Part shown: in pieces, positions 1 through 10,499 of the stretch
How positions within the stretch are numbered: the stretch's first letter is position 1
Layout of the letters: each line of letters opens with the position of its first letter
Source of the DNA: Sphingobacteriaceae bacterium
GTDB lineage: Bacteria; Bacteroidota; Bacteroidia; B-17B0; Aurantibacillaceae
Length of the DNA stretch: 64,000 nucleotides
Direction: 5' to 3'
Assembly (NCBI GenBank): GCA_016709575.1
Contig: JADJMM010000003.1
Span: forward strand, 324,998 to 388,997
Notes under the pieces: generated by a model
The model's database searches: none
What the model saw: the letters and a program-made list of their open reading frames with translations, nothing else
Told to the model about the DNA's origin: nothing
Position numbers and translations under genes: made by a program

Positions 1-101
1 CGTACTTTTTCTCTGAGGAATTCCCCTCCTTAAGGTTATTGCACGTTTTATTATTGAACCTAGTATCGCCATCGAAAGATTTAAAATTTAAGATTTTTGA
101 A

Positions 102-1193
102 CTATTTCAAATATCTGAAATCCTGATTGTTTTTTATTGTTTTTAGTGAGTGGTACATTAGTTTGATAACATCTTCCACATCTTGCTTGTGTACACTTTC
201 AACTGTGGTGTGCATGTAACGTAAAGGAAGAGAAATCAACACTGATGCAATTCCATCTGTACTGTATGCAAACGCATCTGTATCTGTTCCTGTTGCACGA
301 GAAGCAGCTTGACGTTGAAATTCAATTTTATTTTTCTTTGCTGTATCAATTACTAATTTCAATAAATTATTTTGAACGGCTGGAGCATAACTTAAAACAG
401 GACCTTTACCACAAGCCTGATCACCGCTGGTAATTTTATTCATCATAGGACTTTGTGTACAATGACAAACATCTGTTACAATAGCCACATCAGGTTTTAT
501 TTTTCTGGCAATCATAGTTGCGCCGTTTAAACCAACTTCTTCTTGTACCGCGTTAACGATATATAAACCGAAAGGTAATTTGTCTTTTTTCTCTTTTAAT
601 AATCTCGCCACTTCCGCAATCATAAAACCGCCAATGCGGTTATCTAAGGCGCGACCAACATAATAACGGTTGTTTAATTCCATGAATTCATCTTCGTAAG
701 TAATTACACAACCAACATGAACTCCTAATGCAGCAACCTCTTTATCGGAAGTACAACCGATGTCTAAGAAAATATTTTTTAATGTAGGAGTTTCTTCTTT
801 AGCAGCATCACGTACGTGAATAGCCGGCCAACCGAAAACTCCCTTTACAATTCCTTTATCAGTATGAATATTTACACGTTTTGAAGGCGCAATTTGATGA
901 TCACTTCCTCCATTACGACGTAAATAAATAAATCCATCTTTAGTTATATAGTGAACAAACCATGAAATTTCATCTGCGTGGGCTTCAATAACAACCTTGT
1001 ACGGCGCTTTTGGATTAATTACACCAACAACAGTTCCGTAAGTATCCACAAAATAATCATCAATGTAAGGCTTGATATAATTCAACCACATTTTTTGTCC
1101 AGGCGATTCAAATCCGGTTGGTGATGCATTATTTAAATAATCCTTTAAGAATTTTAAGGATTTATCGTTCAATATAGATTTCGTTTTTGCCAT
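102..1193 (-). CDS. M42 family metallopeptidase (aminopeptidase/endoglucanase-like)
   Basis: Predicted cytosolic dinuclear-zinc aminopeptidase of the M42 family, which trims peptides released by other proteases. The 363-residue length is usual for the family. The expected metal and catalytic residues are visible: His72/Asp74 in EAHADEISW, bridging Asp184 in RALDNRIGG, Glu218/Glu219 in QEEVGLNGA, Asp241 in VTDVCHC, and His328 in YMHTTVESVH. There is no signal peptide. The ATG start gives MAKTKSIL. The frame is intact. The gene is separated by about 70 bp from the next minus-strand gene and looks monocistronic. Substrate preference cannot be read from sequence. Confidence 0.93.
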   Translation of the reverse strand: MAKTKSILNDKSLKFLKDYLNNASPTGFESPGQKMWLNYIKPYIDDYFVDTYGTVVGVINPKAPYKVVIEAHADEISWFVHYITKDGFIYLRRNGGSDHQIAPSKRVNIHTDKGIVKGVFGWPAIHVRDAAKEETPTLKNIFLDIGCTSDKEVAALGVHVGCVITYEDEFMELNNRYYVGRALDNRIGGFMIAEVARLLKEKKDKLPFGLYIVNAVQEEVGLNGATMIARKIKPDVAIVTDVCHCTQSPMMNKITSGDQACGKGPVLSYAPAVQNNLLKLVIDTAKKNKIEFQRQAASRATGTDTDAFAYSTDGIASVLISLPLRYMHTTVESVHKQDVEDVIKLMYHSLKTIKNNQDFRYLK

Positions 1194-1263
1194 AGTTCTA
1201 TCAATAGGTTCTAAAACCTAAAATAAGGCAATTTTATCGGATTTTAAAAGGGGAAATTATTAA

Positions 1264-4200
1264 CTATTCAGGGTTGCGCACCACGTAAATAATGTTGGAA
1301 GTCAGCTTAGTAGTATCCAATACTTCTAACACCAAATTTGGGAATTTAGCAATCGTGTCTTTTATCAATTTTCCGCTTACAAAATGCAAACCCGAATCGT
1401 TTGTTTTATTGAAGCCGGAAACTGTGGTGCTCACAAATTCGGTGTAGGCTGTTCCGGCCTGACGGGTTTTTAAATCTGCGTCAGCATCACGTATAACCAG
1501 AACGCCATTCTTATTAATTTTCTGAGCTAGTTTTTCAATAACGTTTACTTGTTGCTCAGGTTTTAAATAATGCAACACATCGCTTATAATGAAGCCGTCG
1601 GCGTAAGGAAATTCATAAGTTGTTGCGTCAGCAGTTTCAAAATTTATGTTATCTCGTTTGCTCGCGCAGTTTTGAGCCACGGCAATCTTTTCTTCATCGT
1701 AATCTAAACCTAAGATTTCGCGATGACGACTTTTGAATAATAACATGTAAGGTAAAAAACCATAGCCACAACCAACATCAACAACTTTTCCCTTCTTCGG
1801 CATTAAGCTTTCAAATAATTTATAATTGCCTTCCATGGCGGTTTTCACCCTGCAATACCATTCCACAAGCGGACCTTTATAAATATAATTATTGATCAAG
1901 CGTGAGCGGTAATATTTCGTTGGCGCAAATTCCTCAAGCATCAATTCGTATTCGGCACGCATGTAATGACAAATAGCTTTTGTTCTTTCCTGATAAGTAG
2001 TTCCGAATTTTGTGTCTCTTACTTTTATTCTTGGTAAATATTTTACCGTTAAAGCACCATCTTTAAAATGGAAATCATTCTTTGTTACTGCATCTCCTGC
2101 TCCGTGAATTAATATGGGAAGAATGTCCAAATTTAATTTTTCAGCTGCTAAAAATGCACCTTTGTGAAAACGACCAATATCGCCTGTTATACTTCTTGTT
2201 CCTTCCGGGAAAATTAAAATAGAATAACCATCAGCAATCAACGCTTCCAGCTTCGGCAAAGCATTTTCGGCACCTTCAGAGGCCGGATAATAATCTGCCA
2301 TCTTCACAATCCAACCGTAGAATGGAGAATTGTAAACCCAATCATTGGTGAACACAATAATTTTTGGATGCAATTGTAATGTTAAAGCCAAATCAATATG
2401 TGATTGGTGATTCGCAATGATTAATGCGGGCTTTTCAAATTTCTCTTTCTCAGGATTAATGATTCTCTTCTTTACATTCACAAAAGCAGCAAGTACCATT
2501 CTGAATGAATAGGCTAAGACATAGTGGAACGCCAATTTACGTTTCTTCTTTGGTGCAGGGAAAAATTTAATAATAGCTCCGATTACAGTTAACAGGGAAG
2601 ATATCACAACAAACATCACAAATCCTAATACCGTAATCAATAAATATTTTGCTGTGTAAGGTTGCAAACCACGGTTTTTTCTATTCAAGACCATCCAATT
2701 AAAAATGAGCGGTTGTACAATAAAAGAAACAAACACCACGCAAAACATTCCCAAAATAGCTATGACAGCAATTGATTTTAAAGCAGGATGCTCAGCGAAA
2801 ATTAAAACCCCCCCTATTCCAATGATGGTAGTTAAAGCAGATAGTAAAATTGATGTTTTGTAGCTTCCTAAATTCTTCTTGCCGTATTTGTATTCGTTGG
2901 TTAAGCCATCCATAATGAAAATGGAATAATCATCGCCCAAACCAAAAATAAAAGTGGAGATAATAATATTGATGACATTAAACTTGATTCCAAAAATGCC
3001 CATAAAACCTAAAATCCATAGCCACGAAATAAACATTGGCAAGAAATTAATTACCGCCATTTCAATTCGACCGTGCGACACCAACATAAAACCGAATACT
3101 AAAATGGAGGTAATCCAAAGTATGGTTGAGAAATCAGAGCTAATCACATCGACGAACTGAGAGGTTAAATGTTGCTTATCAAACACAACTATATTCTCGT
3201 TATTGGCGAATAACTTATAAATAATCTCACGTTTATCAGCATCCGTTTTTACGTGAGTTACAATACTTGGTTTTCCATTAACGTTGGCCGTCCAATCCTT
3301 CAACAATAATTTGTTTAGCGAGTCTCCTTCGGCTTTATCAATTGCAGAATAATTTTTATTCAACACTTCATAAAACGAAGAGAAAGCCTCCGGTTTGAAT
3401 TTTAAGTCAGCACCATACTTAATAATATTTGCTTGAATACTGTCTTTTGTCTCTTTACTGAAGAATGCATTCCATTTTGCTAATTTCTCTTGCTGTTGCT
3501 TTTCTGAAGGAAGAATAACCGCAATAGAACTTACTTTTTTATTTGTTCCGCTTGCTTTAATGAAACGAGCTTTTTGTAAACGAATTCATTTAATTGCATC
3601 GCCTCCTCTGTAGTTTTGCCTGTTGCAAAAACATAAACTGAGCGGGCCGCGAAATTGTTCACTTCATCTAAATGCTTTTCTGCTAAACGGGTTTCTTCAT
3701 CCATGAAACTCATTTTATTCATGTCTGTTTCAAATCCAACGTTAGAAGCGAAAAAACAAAGTGCAATAGTAATTACCAATGAAGAAACAACTACAATTTT
3801 GTTTTTATCTAAACGATAAGAAACTAATTTATCTAAGAATGTCTCCTTATGTTCTGTTTCAATGGCTTTATTTCTGAAAGAGAATTTTAATAATTGTGGC
3901 AAAACAAATATTGAAAACAACAATGCGCCAATTAAACTAAAAGCTGCAAATTGTCCGAAATCATGTAAAGCTTCACTCTTAGTAAACACCAAACCAAAAA
4001 ACGCACCAACAGTTGTTGTACAGCCAATCAACATTGGTACAGTTAAATCCGAAATCGTTTCTTTAACATCTCTGGTATGTTTGTAATGGGTAAAAAAATG
4101 CAGACTATAATTAATCGCCACTCCTAAAACAGCTGCACCTGCAGCAACGGCAATTGCAGAAACAACCCCTTTAAATAAAAATAACATGGCCAGTGAAAAT

Positions 4201-5108
4201 GTCATTCCAAATACAACAGGTAAGAAAATAAACACAATCGGCAATACATTTTTAAAATACAAACCAATCAACAAAGCAATACAAATGATAGTTATTGTTG
4301 TTGTTAAAGTTGTATCCTTTCGCAATTGCTCCGCATTTCCCAATGAAACCATACAAGCTCCAAAAGGTTCGATGGTAATTTCATTGGTACTTAGTTTTTT
4401 AGAAGTGTTTTTTACAAAATCAATTAATGGTTTGTTCTTCCCTGTTTCATTCGAAGCAAAAGCTGGAGTGATGAACATTAATAAATGCTTATGATCTTTG
4501 GTGACAATAGCGCCATCGTGCGTTTCGAAGTTTTCATCCAATTTAATGCTCTCCATTTTTTTAAGAGCGAGCGGAACAATATTTAAAGGATCACGTTTAA
4601 TGAATTTCCCCAATACCATTCCCGAAGGACTCAATAATGCTTCGTAATCTTTTCTTAAAGTGTATTGAATACTGTCGGCAGAAATTAAATTAGAAATCCG
4701 TGAATAATCTTTATCTGATAGGAAAAACGGTAAGTTATTATAGAAAATATCATAAACACTTTGCATCGTGTTGTCGGATATTTTATAAGTGATGTCGGAA
4801 TACGATTCCTTTGGTAATGTTTGCAGAGCAGAATAAACCGAATCTGCAGTCTCCACTAATTTCTCTGTATTATCGCCTAAAGTTGATGTTAGATGAATAA
4901 CAAGCTTGTCCTTTGATTTCAGATTCTCGAGTATACTGTTAATGGAAGCTGTATTCTTATCCCGCGGAACGAAACGAGTAATGTCTTCTTCCAATTTTAT
5001 CTTACTAGCGTAATATCCCAACAAACCACAAAGGCCAATCACTAAAAACGTGAAAATCAATTTGCGTTTGCTGAAGAAAAGATAAACTAAGTAAGTCCAG
5101 TTTTGCAT
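1264..5108 (-). CDS. RND/MMPL exporter - lysophospholipid acyltransferase - SAM methyltransferase fusion (one frameshift)
   Basis: One gene of about 1,280 residues joining three activities. The N-terminal ~830 residues form an MMPL/RND exporter with two sets of membrane segments around large periplasmic loops. A PlsC-type acyltransferase follows, with the HX4D box in NHQSHID and the FPEGTRS box. The C-terminus is a class I SAM methyltransferase (VDVGCGYGF). This three-domain order is a known Bacteroidota architecture, often in flexirubin/aryl-polyene loci; no other such genes are visible here. The frame breaks near 3535 in an A6 run (minus strand): the first part ends AEQIKK and reading resumes at KKVSSIAV, so I treat it as a 1-base assembly error. 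I chose ATG 5108 because the upstream TTG lies inside a -7 promoter box. Confidence 0.88.
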
Positions 5109-5114
5109 AAGGGG

Positions 5115-5122
5115 CAAAGATA
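5115..5122 (-). promoter_or_regulatory. -7 box TATCTTTG of the MMPL fusion gene
   Basis: The minus strand reads TATCTTTG, a full match to the Bacteroidota -7 consensus TAnnTTTG, only 6 nt before ATG 5108. Transcription would start at or next to the start codon. Confidence 0.5.
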
Positions 5123-5151
5123 ACTATTTAAGGGAAAAATGTGAAATTTAG

Positions 5152-6233
5152 CTATGAACCAATGCTTATACCGATATTAATATCTTTCCCCTCTGTGTCC
5201 GGTCTTTTCAGATTAATAACACGACCGTTATTTTGTTTTATAAATAGCGTTTCGTTGTCGAAATTTATCGTTCTATTATGGAAAATATCAGAATAAATAG
5301 CTTTGATATCAAGATGTCTCGCCAAAACATTGGTCATTAAAAAATAATTGTGCTCTTTTTCTAAAACGGGACTCAAATTCAGATAAACCGCGTTCTTCGC
5401 TTTGGCCGCGCCCCAATGCCTTCCTAATTGTTCTGTAAATCCTGCTAATCTTGCTAAATTTAAAGTGCGGTCTTTGTTATTACGGGTTAAATAAATTTCA
5501 TCTTGTATGTTCAGTTTCTCGAGCCACTTTTTATGCCCGCGTTTTTTTACGCATGGCGCATTTAAAACAATGTGATGGAATAATTTTGTTTTTAAAGTAA
5601 TGAGATTATTCGTTACCGCTTCTTTCAACAATCGATTCCCCAAACTATGAAGCAGTAATGTAAGATTGAGTGAATCCGCTTTTACAGTTGGTTTTATTTT
5701 TTCCAGCTCCGTAAAAAATCACACATCCTTTTAGCGACTTCAGTACTTTGCAATCTCGCTTTTCTATAATTTTTTCCACCACTTAAATTTGGTCTGTAGG
5801 TTGGCCAATCAAACATTACCGTTGTAACGTCATAAACTCTTGTCAAACGTGTCGCTCTATCCACATCTCCGGTAAAATCTTTTCCCATTCCTTCTCCGTA
5901 AACTACCATGTCTTTATTTTTGGAGGCACCTGTAAAAGCCTCTTCCAGATTTAGTCTCGGTACACAAATCCATTTGTTGCGATTGAAGTAAATACTGAAG
6001 TAATGAAGCGCAGGAGTTGAGTCTAATTCGTAACCCATGAACTCTGTTTTATCAGGGAAATAATCTCTTACGCTGATAAATATAATAGCCGTGTCTTCAT
6101 TTGTTGGAATGTATTTCGGATTGAAAGTGATCTTATCCCAATTGCAAAACGTATAGCCACTGAATTGTGCTTTTGAAATCGTGAAGGAGAAGAAAAGTGT
6201 TAGGAGGAGAGAATATTTTTTAAACTTTCTCAT
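5152..6233 (-). CDS. Secreted alpha/beta hydrolase, DUF900-like (one frameshift)
   Basis: Alpha/beta hydrolase of about 360 residues with an N-terminal signal peptide ending near SKAQF. The N-terminal half shows the strand and oxyanion region VVYGEGMGKDF and the VMFDWPT strand typical of DUF900-like hydrolases. The C-terminal half has the nucleophile elbow LLLHSLGNRLL (Ser in HSLGN), then an APCV strand. The halves are in different frames and meet near 5694 at an A6 run (minus strand): the first ends RSWKK and the second continues ELEKIKPTVKA. A 1-base deletion is the simplest explanation. The ATG overlaps the pth stop by 4 bp (ATGA), so the two are probably co-transcribed. The substrate is unknown; lipase or esterase activity is an inference. 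Confidence 0.75.
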
Positions 6234-6796
6234 TTGGGATTATAAGTATTCATGCAATTTTGCAAACCACCAAAGGCAAATGCTTTTACAGCATCGGCTG
6301 CTAATTTTATACGCTCTGATAATATTTTTTGTTCTTCGTCACTCCATTTTCCTAAAACGTAATCCACTTGATAACCTTTTCCAAATTCGTTACCAATACC
6401 GAAACGTAAACGCGGATAATTACTGGTATTTAATGTTTCCTGAATATTCTTTAATCCGTTGTGTCCGCCATCACTTCCTTTTGGGCCGATTCTCACTTTC
6501 CCCAATGGTAAAGCTAATTCATCAACCACAACCATTAAATTTTCGACTGAAACTTTTTCGGCTTGCAACCAATAATTAATGGCTTTTCCACTTAAGTTCA
6601 TATAAGTTGTAGGTTTAACTAGAATCAATGTTTTGCCTTTGTATTTCATTTCAGCAACATCGGCTAATCGTCCGCTGGTGAATTTTACTCCCGCTTCTTT
6701 TGCAAGATGATCGAGAACATCAAAACCAATATTATGGCGGGTATGGGCGTATTCATCACCGATATTTCCTAAACCCGCTATTAAAAATTTTGACAT
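6230..6796 (-). CDS. pth: Peptidyl-tRNA hydrolase
   Basis: Cleaves peptidyl-tRNA released from stalled ribosomes so that tRNA can be reused. The 188-residue length is normal. The signature GLGNIGDEYAHTRHNIGF contains catalytic His21 and the conserved Asn11, and the second signature VVVDELALPLGKVRIG is followed by GSDGGHNGLKNI. The frame is intact with an ATG start. It lies between mqnD (1-nt gap) and the alpha/beta hydrolase (4-bp overlap), so it is probably part of a minus-strand operon. Confidence 0.97.
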   Translation of the reverse strand: MSKFLIAGLGNIGDEYAHTRHNIGFDVLDHLAKEAGVKFTSGRLADVAEMKYKGKTLILVKPTTYMNLSGKAINYWLQAEKVSVENLMVVVDELALPLGKVRIGPKGSDGGHNGLKNIQETLNTSNYPRLRFGIGNEFGKGYQVDYVLGKWSDEEQKILSERIKLAADAVKAFAFGGLQNCMNTYNPK

Positions 6797-6797
6797 T

Positions 6798-7626
6798 TTA
6801 TTGTATGATGATTGGTTCTGTAATTTTAGTAATTAATTTTTGTTCCAGTGCCTTTTTAAATAAAATATCCACTGCATCTTTGCCTTTCTCTCCCAAATCT
6901 ATCGAAAATTCGTTTACGTACAGTCCAATATGCTTTTTCATCACCTCTTCACTCATTTCCTGCGCATGTTGCTTTACATAAGGCATTACATCAGGTGTAT
7001 TTGCATAAGCGTACTCCACGCTTTTTTTAATTATTCTGTTTACTTTTTGGAGAAGCTCATTATCAAAATTTCGTCTTGCCACAATTCCTCCCAATGGAAT
7101 CGGTGCGTGAATTAAGCTTTCCCAAAATTCCCCTAAATCAATTATTTTCTTTAAACCTTTTTGTTCATAAGTGAATCTGCTTTCATGAATAATCAATCCC
7201 GCATCGTATTTTCCATCCAAAACGCCTTGTTCGATTTCGCTGAATAAAACTTCTGTTTTATTTTTTGCATTCGGATAGGCTAACGACAATAAAATTGGCC
7301 GTTGTGTTTTTTCCCGGAATTGCAATTCTTGCTTCATCCAAACTTTGAACCTTCAACTTTGAACTTTTAACTAACAAAGGTCCGCAATTAAAACCGAGAG
7401 CGCTGCCACTTCTCAATAAAATGTAATTCTCCTGCACGTATAAAAACGCATGGAAACTCAATTTCGTAATATCTAATTCTGATTTAAAGGCTCTTTGATT
7501 TAAAGCTTCCACATCTTCCATCACCACTTCAAATTCCAAACCTTCTGTATCTATTTTTCCATGCACCATAGCATCGAAAATAAAACAGTCGTTCGGACAA
7601 GGAGAATATCCTATTGTCAACTTCAT
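6798..7626 (-). CDS. mqnD: 1,4-dihydroxy-6-naphthoate synthase MqnD (one frameshift)
   Basis: Converts cyclic dehypoxanthine futalosine to 1,4-dihydroxy-6-naphthoate in the futalosine route to menaquinone. The N-terminus has the family motif IGYSPCPNDCFIFDAM, and the C-terminal part carries LIIHESRFTYEQKGL. The frame breaks near 7300: the first part ends in the wrong frame after KNTTANF, and the second continues LLSLAYPNAKNKTE. One T is missing from a short T run. Read together, length is about 275 residues, normal for MqnD. The ATG overlaps the mqnB stop by 4 bp, so the two pathway genes are translationally coupled. Confidence 0.92.
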
Positions 7627-8285
7627 TTCTGTAAATCCTCCACTAATTTTATCACAAAATCATTTACATTTTTTATGGCGAGAGGAATTTCCCATTTGCT
7701 TTTATCGCGTTTCTCAACATAATTTGAAACGGCACGAATTTGAATACAAGAGCCGGGTAAATGTTCGCAGCCTCTGAAAAACGCGGCACCTTCCATACTT
7801 TCTACATCGGCATTAAATAATTTTATGGCTCTTTTAATACTTTCTTCGTTGCCATGAACTGTATTTACCGTAATGCCTTTCACTTTTTTCAATTCATCAA
7901 TCATATCCACTTCATCATCCAAACGGTATTCAAAACGATTGGTTCCGCCTAAATTCAAATCAGGATATTTTATAAAATCATTTCCGTCTTCAGCACCCAT
8001 TTCACTTAAACAATCTTCCACCACATTCACCACTTCACCCAATTTAATGTTCTTATTAAAAGCCCCGCAAATACCCACATTAATAGTGAAATTAAAGGCG
8101 CTCAAAAAATAACGACCAATAAAATGAGCTGTGTTCACCATCCCAACACCTGTAATCAAAACAGCTAAACCATTATGCGAACGACTAGGAAAAAATCCAA
8201 TATCCCCTCTCACATCAATATCAAATGTGCTAAGAAAAGGTTCAATTTCTTGTCTGGTAGCTGCTACTATTAATATTTTTGGCAT
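7623..8285 (-). CDS. mqnB: Futalosine hydrolase MqnB
   Basis: Nucleosidase of the PNP/MTAN superfamily that removes hypoxanthine from futalosine in menaquinone synthesis. It has 220 residues, starts with MPKILIVAATRQEIEPF, and shows the family's GVGMVNTAHF, NVGICGAF and VESMEGAAFF segments; the last includes the Glu that binds the ribose. Adjacent mqnD supports a futalosine rather than a generic nucleosidase role. The frame is intact with an ATG start. A TAACTTTA box lies 4 nt upstream. Confidence 0.93.
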   Translation of the reverse strand: MPKILIVAATRQEIEPFLSTFDIDVRGDIGFFPSRSHNGLAVLITGVGMVNTAHFIGRYFLSAFNFTINVGICGAFNKNIKLGEVVNVVEDCLSEMGAEDGNDFIKYPDLNLGGTNRFEYRLDDEVDMIDELKKVKGITVNTVHGNEESIKRAIKLFNADVESMEGAAFFRGCEHLPGSCIQIRAVSNYVEKRDKSKWEIPLAIKNVNDFVIKLVEDLQK

Positions 8286-8289
8286 AGGG

Positions 8290-8297
8290 TAAAGTTA
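8290..8297 (-). promoter_or_regulatory. -7-like box TAACTTTA before mqnB
   Basis: The minus strand reads TAACTTTA, one base from TAnnTTTG, ending 4 nt before the mqnB ATG. It probably starts the mqnB-mqnD-pth-hydrolase operon with almost no 5' leader. Confidence 0.4.
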
Positions 8298-8430
8298 AGG
8301 ATTATACCTTTTGTTAAAGCAACAATTTACGAAGTCGTTTTCACTTAAAGATTTCTTTTTTTAAATAGCTAATGGAACGTTTTTGAATAAGCGGCGTTCT
8401 TCATTTTCGCTTTTCGTTATCTATTTTTCT

Positions 8431-8716
8431 TCTTTCTCGTCACTTTTTGCTTGATCAAAAAGTAACCAAATCCCGATAGCTATCGGGACAAGAAAATCTG
8501 ATTCCCCGCACAGGCTACGCCCCTAGCACAGATTTTCAAGCTTGCACACGTCTCTCCGCAAAGTCTTCTTTCAATCGTAAAGATGATATGGAAGGTGTGC
8601 GTTGGTTAGATGCGGGCGGAGGCGCGTAGACTGTGCGTGGCATTCCGCGTCTTGATTTCTTTTGTTTCTTTTCTTGATCAAGCAAGAAAAGAAAGGGAAA
8701 AAAGTAAAATTGAAAG
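8431..8716 (+). repeat. Fold-back dispersed repeat, copy 1
   Basis: About 286 bp of non-coding repeat between the divergent mqnB and queD-like genes. It matches copies at 10927-11231 and 12720-13010 over nearly its whole length, and an inverted half copy at 57245-57359. Each end carries a small AT-rich hairpin around TTGATCAA. The GC-rich core has two halves that are imperfect reverse complements (CCCCGC near 8503 against GCGGGCGGAGGCGCG near 8613). Copy 1 contains the palindrome TCCCGATAGCTATCGGGA at 8471-8488. Flanking stretches 8286-8430 and 8717-8832 hold nothing I recognise. Confidence 0.85.
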
Positions 8717-8832
8717 TCAACCGCCAATTTAAAACGTAAAGCTCTTCAAACCCGTTCCATTGAGCCTAAAAACAGTATGCAGCTTGAAGCAAGAAAATTG
8801 AAATAAAACGGATTTTGCCTCGCTATAATCCG

Positions 8833-8840
8833 TAAATTTA
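8833..8840 (+). promoter_or_regulatory. -7-like box TAAATTTA before the queD-like gene
   Basis: TAAATTTA, one base from TAnnTTTG, ends 4 nt before ATG 8845. It implies a very short or absent leader. Confidence 0.35.
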
Positions 8841-8844
8841 TGGC

Positions 8845-9261
8845 ATGATTTACATTACCCGCAAAGAGCACTTAAACGCGGCTCATAAATTGTATAACGA
8901 TACTTGGACAGAAGCTAAAAACCTTGAGGTTTTTGGAAAATGCGCCAATAAAAACTGGCATGGGCATAATTACGAATTATACGTCACCGTGAAAGGTGAA
9001 GTGAATAAAGAAACCGGTTTTGTGGTGAATTTAAAAGACCTTGGCGACTTAATTAAACTGGATATTACAGAAATTTTAGACCATAAAAATCTGAATATGG
9101 ATGTTCCCGGACTGATGAACATATTGCCATCGACTGAAAATATGGCTATTTTTATTTGGGATATTTTAATGCCGAAAATTAAAAAAATGGGCGCCGAATT
9201 ACACAGCGTAAAACTGTGCGAAACTGAAAATAATTACGTAGAATATTTTGGAGGTAAATAA
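8845..9261 (+). CDS. 6-pyruvoyl-tetrahydropterin synthase / 6-carboxytetrahydropterin synthase (QueD-like)
   Basis: Zinc enzyme of the PTPS/QueD family acting on dihydroneopterin triphosphate, which FolE makes. The 138-residue protein shows zinc ligands His14 (NAAHKLY) and His39/His41 (NWHGHNYEL), catalytic Cys33 (FGKCANK), and the C-terminal CETENNYVEY segment. Its stop overlaps the folE ATG by one base (TAATG), so the two are coupled. Whether the product enters queuosine or tetrahydropterin metabolism is unclear; no queC, queE or sepiapterin reductase is visible nearby. Confidence 0.9.
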   Translation: MIYITRKEHLNAAHKLYNDTWTEAKNLEVFGKCANKNWHGHNYELYVTVKGEVNKETGFVVNLKDLGDLIKLDITEILDHKNLNMDVPGLMNILPSTENMAIFIWDILMPKIKKMGAELHSVKLCETENNYVEYFGGK

Positions 9262-9886
9262 TGCTAAACGAAGAATTTGAATTAGACCAAACGGGTTACA
9301 AAAAATTGACCAATACAACGATAAGTTGATTGACTCAATTTCTGATATGTATAAAAATATTATTAGTGATGTTGGTGAAAATCAAAGTCGCGAAGGTTTA
9401 TTAAAAACGCCTGTGCGCGCTGCAAAAGCTATGCAATATTTAACGCAGGGATATGATTTAAATCCGGCTGAGATTTTAAAATCGGCGATGTTTAAGGAAG
9501 ATTACAGTCAGATGGTGATTGTAAAAGATATTGAAGTGTACAGTTTATGTGAACACCATTTATTACCATTTTTCGGAAAAGTACATATTGCTTACATCCC
9601 CAACGGACATATTGTTGGTTTAAGTAAATTACCAAGAGTAGTTGATGCTTTTGCAAGACGATTACAAGTACAAGAACGTTTAACCAACGAAATACGAGAT
9701 TGCATACAAGATACCTTAAACCCAATGGGTGTTGCTGTTGTTATGGAATGTTCTCACCTCTGCATGCAAATGCGCGGCGTACAAAAACAAAATTCAGTTA
9801 CTACAACTTCAGCTTTTACAGGAGAATTTTTAAAAGAGACAACCCGTGCGGAGTTTATTAGTTTGATTAGTTCGGTGTTGCATTAG
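9261..9886 (+). CDS. folE: GTP cyclohydrolase I FolE (one frameshift near the 5' end)
   Basis: Converts GTP to 7,8-dihydroneopterin triphosphate, the first step of folate and pterin synthesis. The zinc-site and active-site motif SLCEHHLLPFFGKVHIAYIP is present, with a later Cys in VVMECSHLCMQMRG. The long frame opens only at TTG 9326, but ATG 9261 begins MLNEEFELDQTGYKK. One added A in the A6 run near 9300 restores continuous reading through IDQYNDKLIDSIS. The true start is therefore very probably 9261, overlapping the upstream stop. Length becomes about 208 residues, normal for FolE. Confidence 0.93.
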
Positions 9887-9892
9887 GATAAA

Positions 9893-10472
9893 ATGTTTTA
9901 TTTAATAGGATTTATATTTCTAATCATTAAAATTGTTATTCAAGCCACAATTTATTCATCTCTTATTCTTTTACTTGTCTTTATTCTTTCTCGAACGACA
10001 TCAAGCGCTTGGACAAAAGAACTCATGGGGAAAAAATTTATAACGTGGTTAATCTGCGGAGCTTTTATTTCCATTACTTTCGTTGCTTACTCGTTTTCTT
10101 ATTGGGGTGACAAGGGATTAGGCGATTTTGCAAGAATTCCTATTGGAAACGATTATGAGATTGGAAATATCGACGGTGCGAGTACTTATATTGAAAATTC
10201 AAACAGAAATGGTAAACAGGCTTTTATAAATAAATTCATTTTAGCTGGTGACAAAATATGTGCCGAATTTCAGGGATTCAATTCTACTGATTGCGAGAAT
10301 TGCTATATTGTCTTTGATGTGAATAAAGCTGAATTCCATGAGTTACACTCTTCAGGAAGAATACAATCTTTACGCCGTAAAGAATAACCTTCCAAAAAAT
10401 TCAGAATTTAAAGAGTTCTTCGAAAACTATTGGGACTATTGGGGCAGGCTTAACTTTTTCCTTCTTCCATAA
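9893..10472 (+). CDS. Hypothetical two-TM membrane protein (one frameshift)
   Basis: Unrecognised protein of about 193 residues. Two hydrophobic segments (residues ~3-33 and ~48-68) are followed by a soluble domain with a Cys pair in STDCENCYIVFDV. The frame closes early at 10387, but reading one base over from about 10360 gives a plausible acidic and aromatic tail (EEYNLYAVKN to DYWGRLNFFLLP) ending at 10472. It begins 6 nt after folE and is probably in the same transcript. No function is assigned. Confidence 0.6.
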
Positions 10473-10499
10473 GAGTAAAAACAGTTATTTAAATCTCCT

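Noticed and set aside
1264..6233. A flexirubin or aryl-polyene biosynthetic cluster
   Set aside because: Only the fusion protein suggests it. No ketosynthase, ACP, thioesterase or ammonia-lyase genes are present on either side.
8536..8727. 63-residue open frame (minus strand) across repeat copy 1
   Set aside because: Similar spurious frames occur at 10997-11197 and 12713-12904 over the other copies but in inconsistent strands and frames. They are low-complexity readings of a non-coding repeat.
8717..8844. PreQ1 or folate riboswitch upstream of the queD-like/folE pair
   Set aside because: I looked for a structured leader, but the -7-like box lies 4 nt before the ATG and no compact pseudoknot-like pattern is visible.
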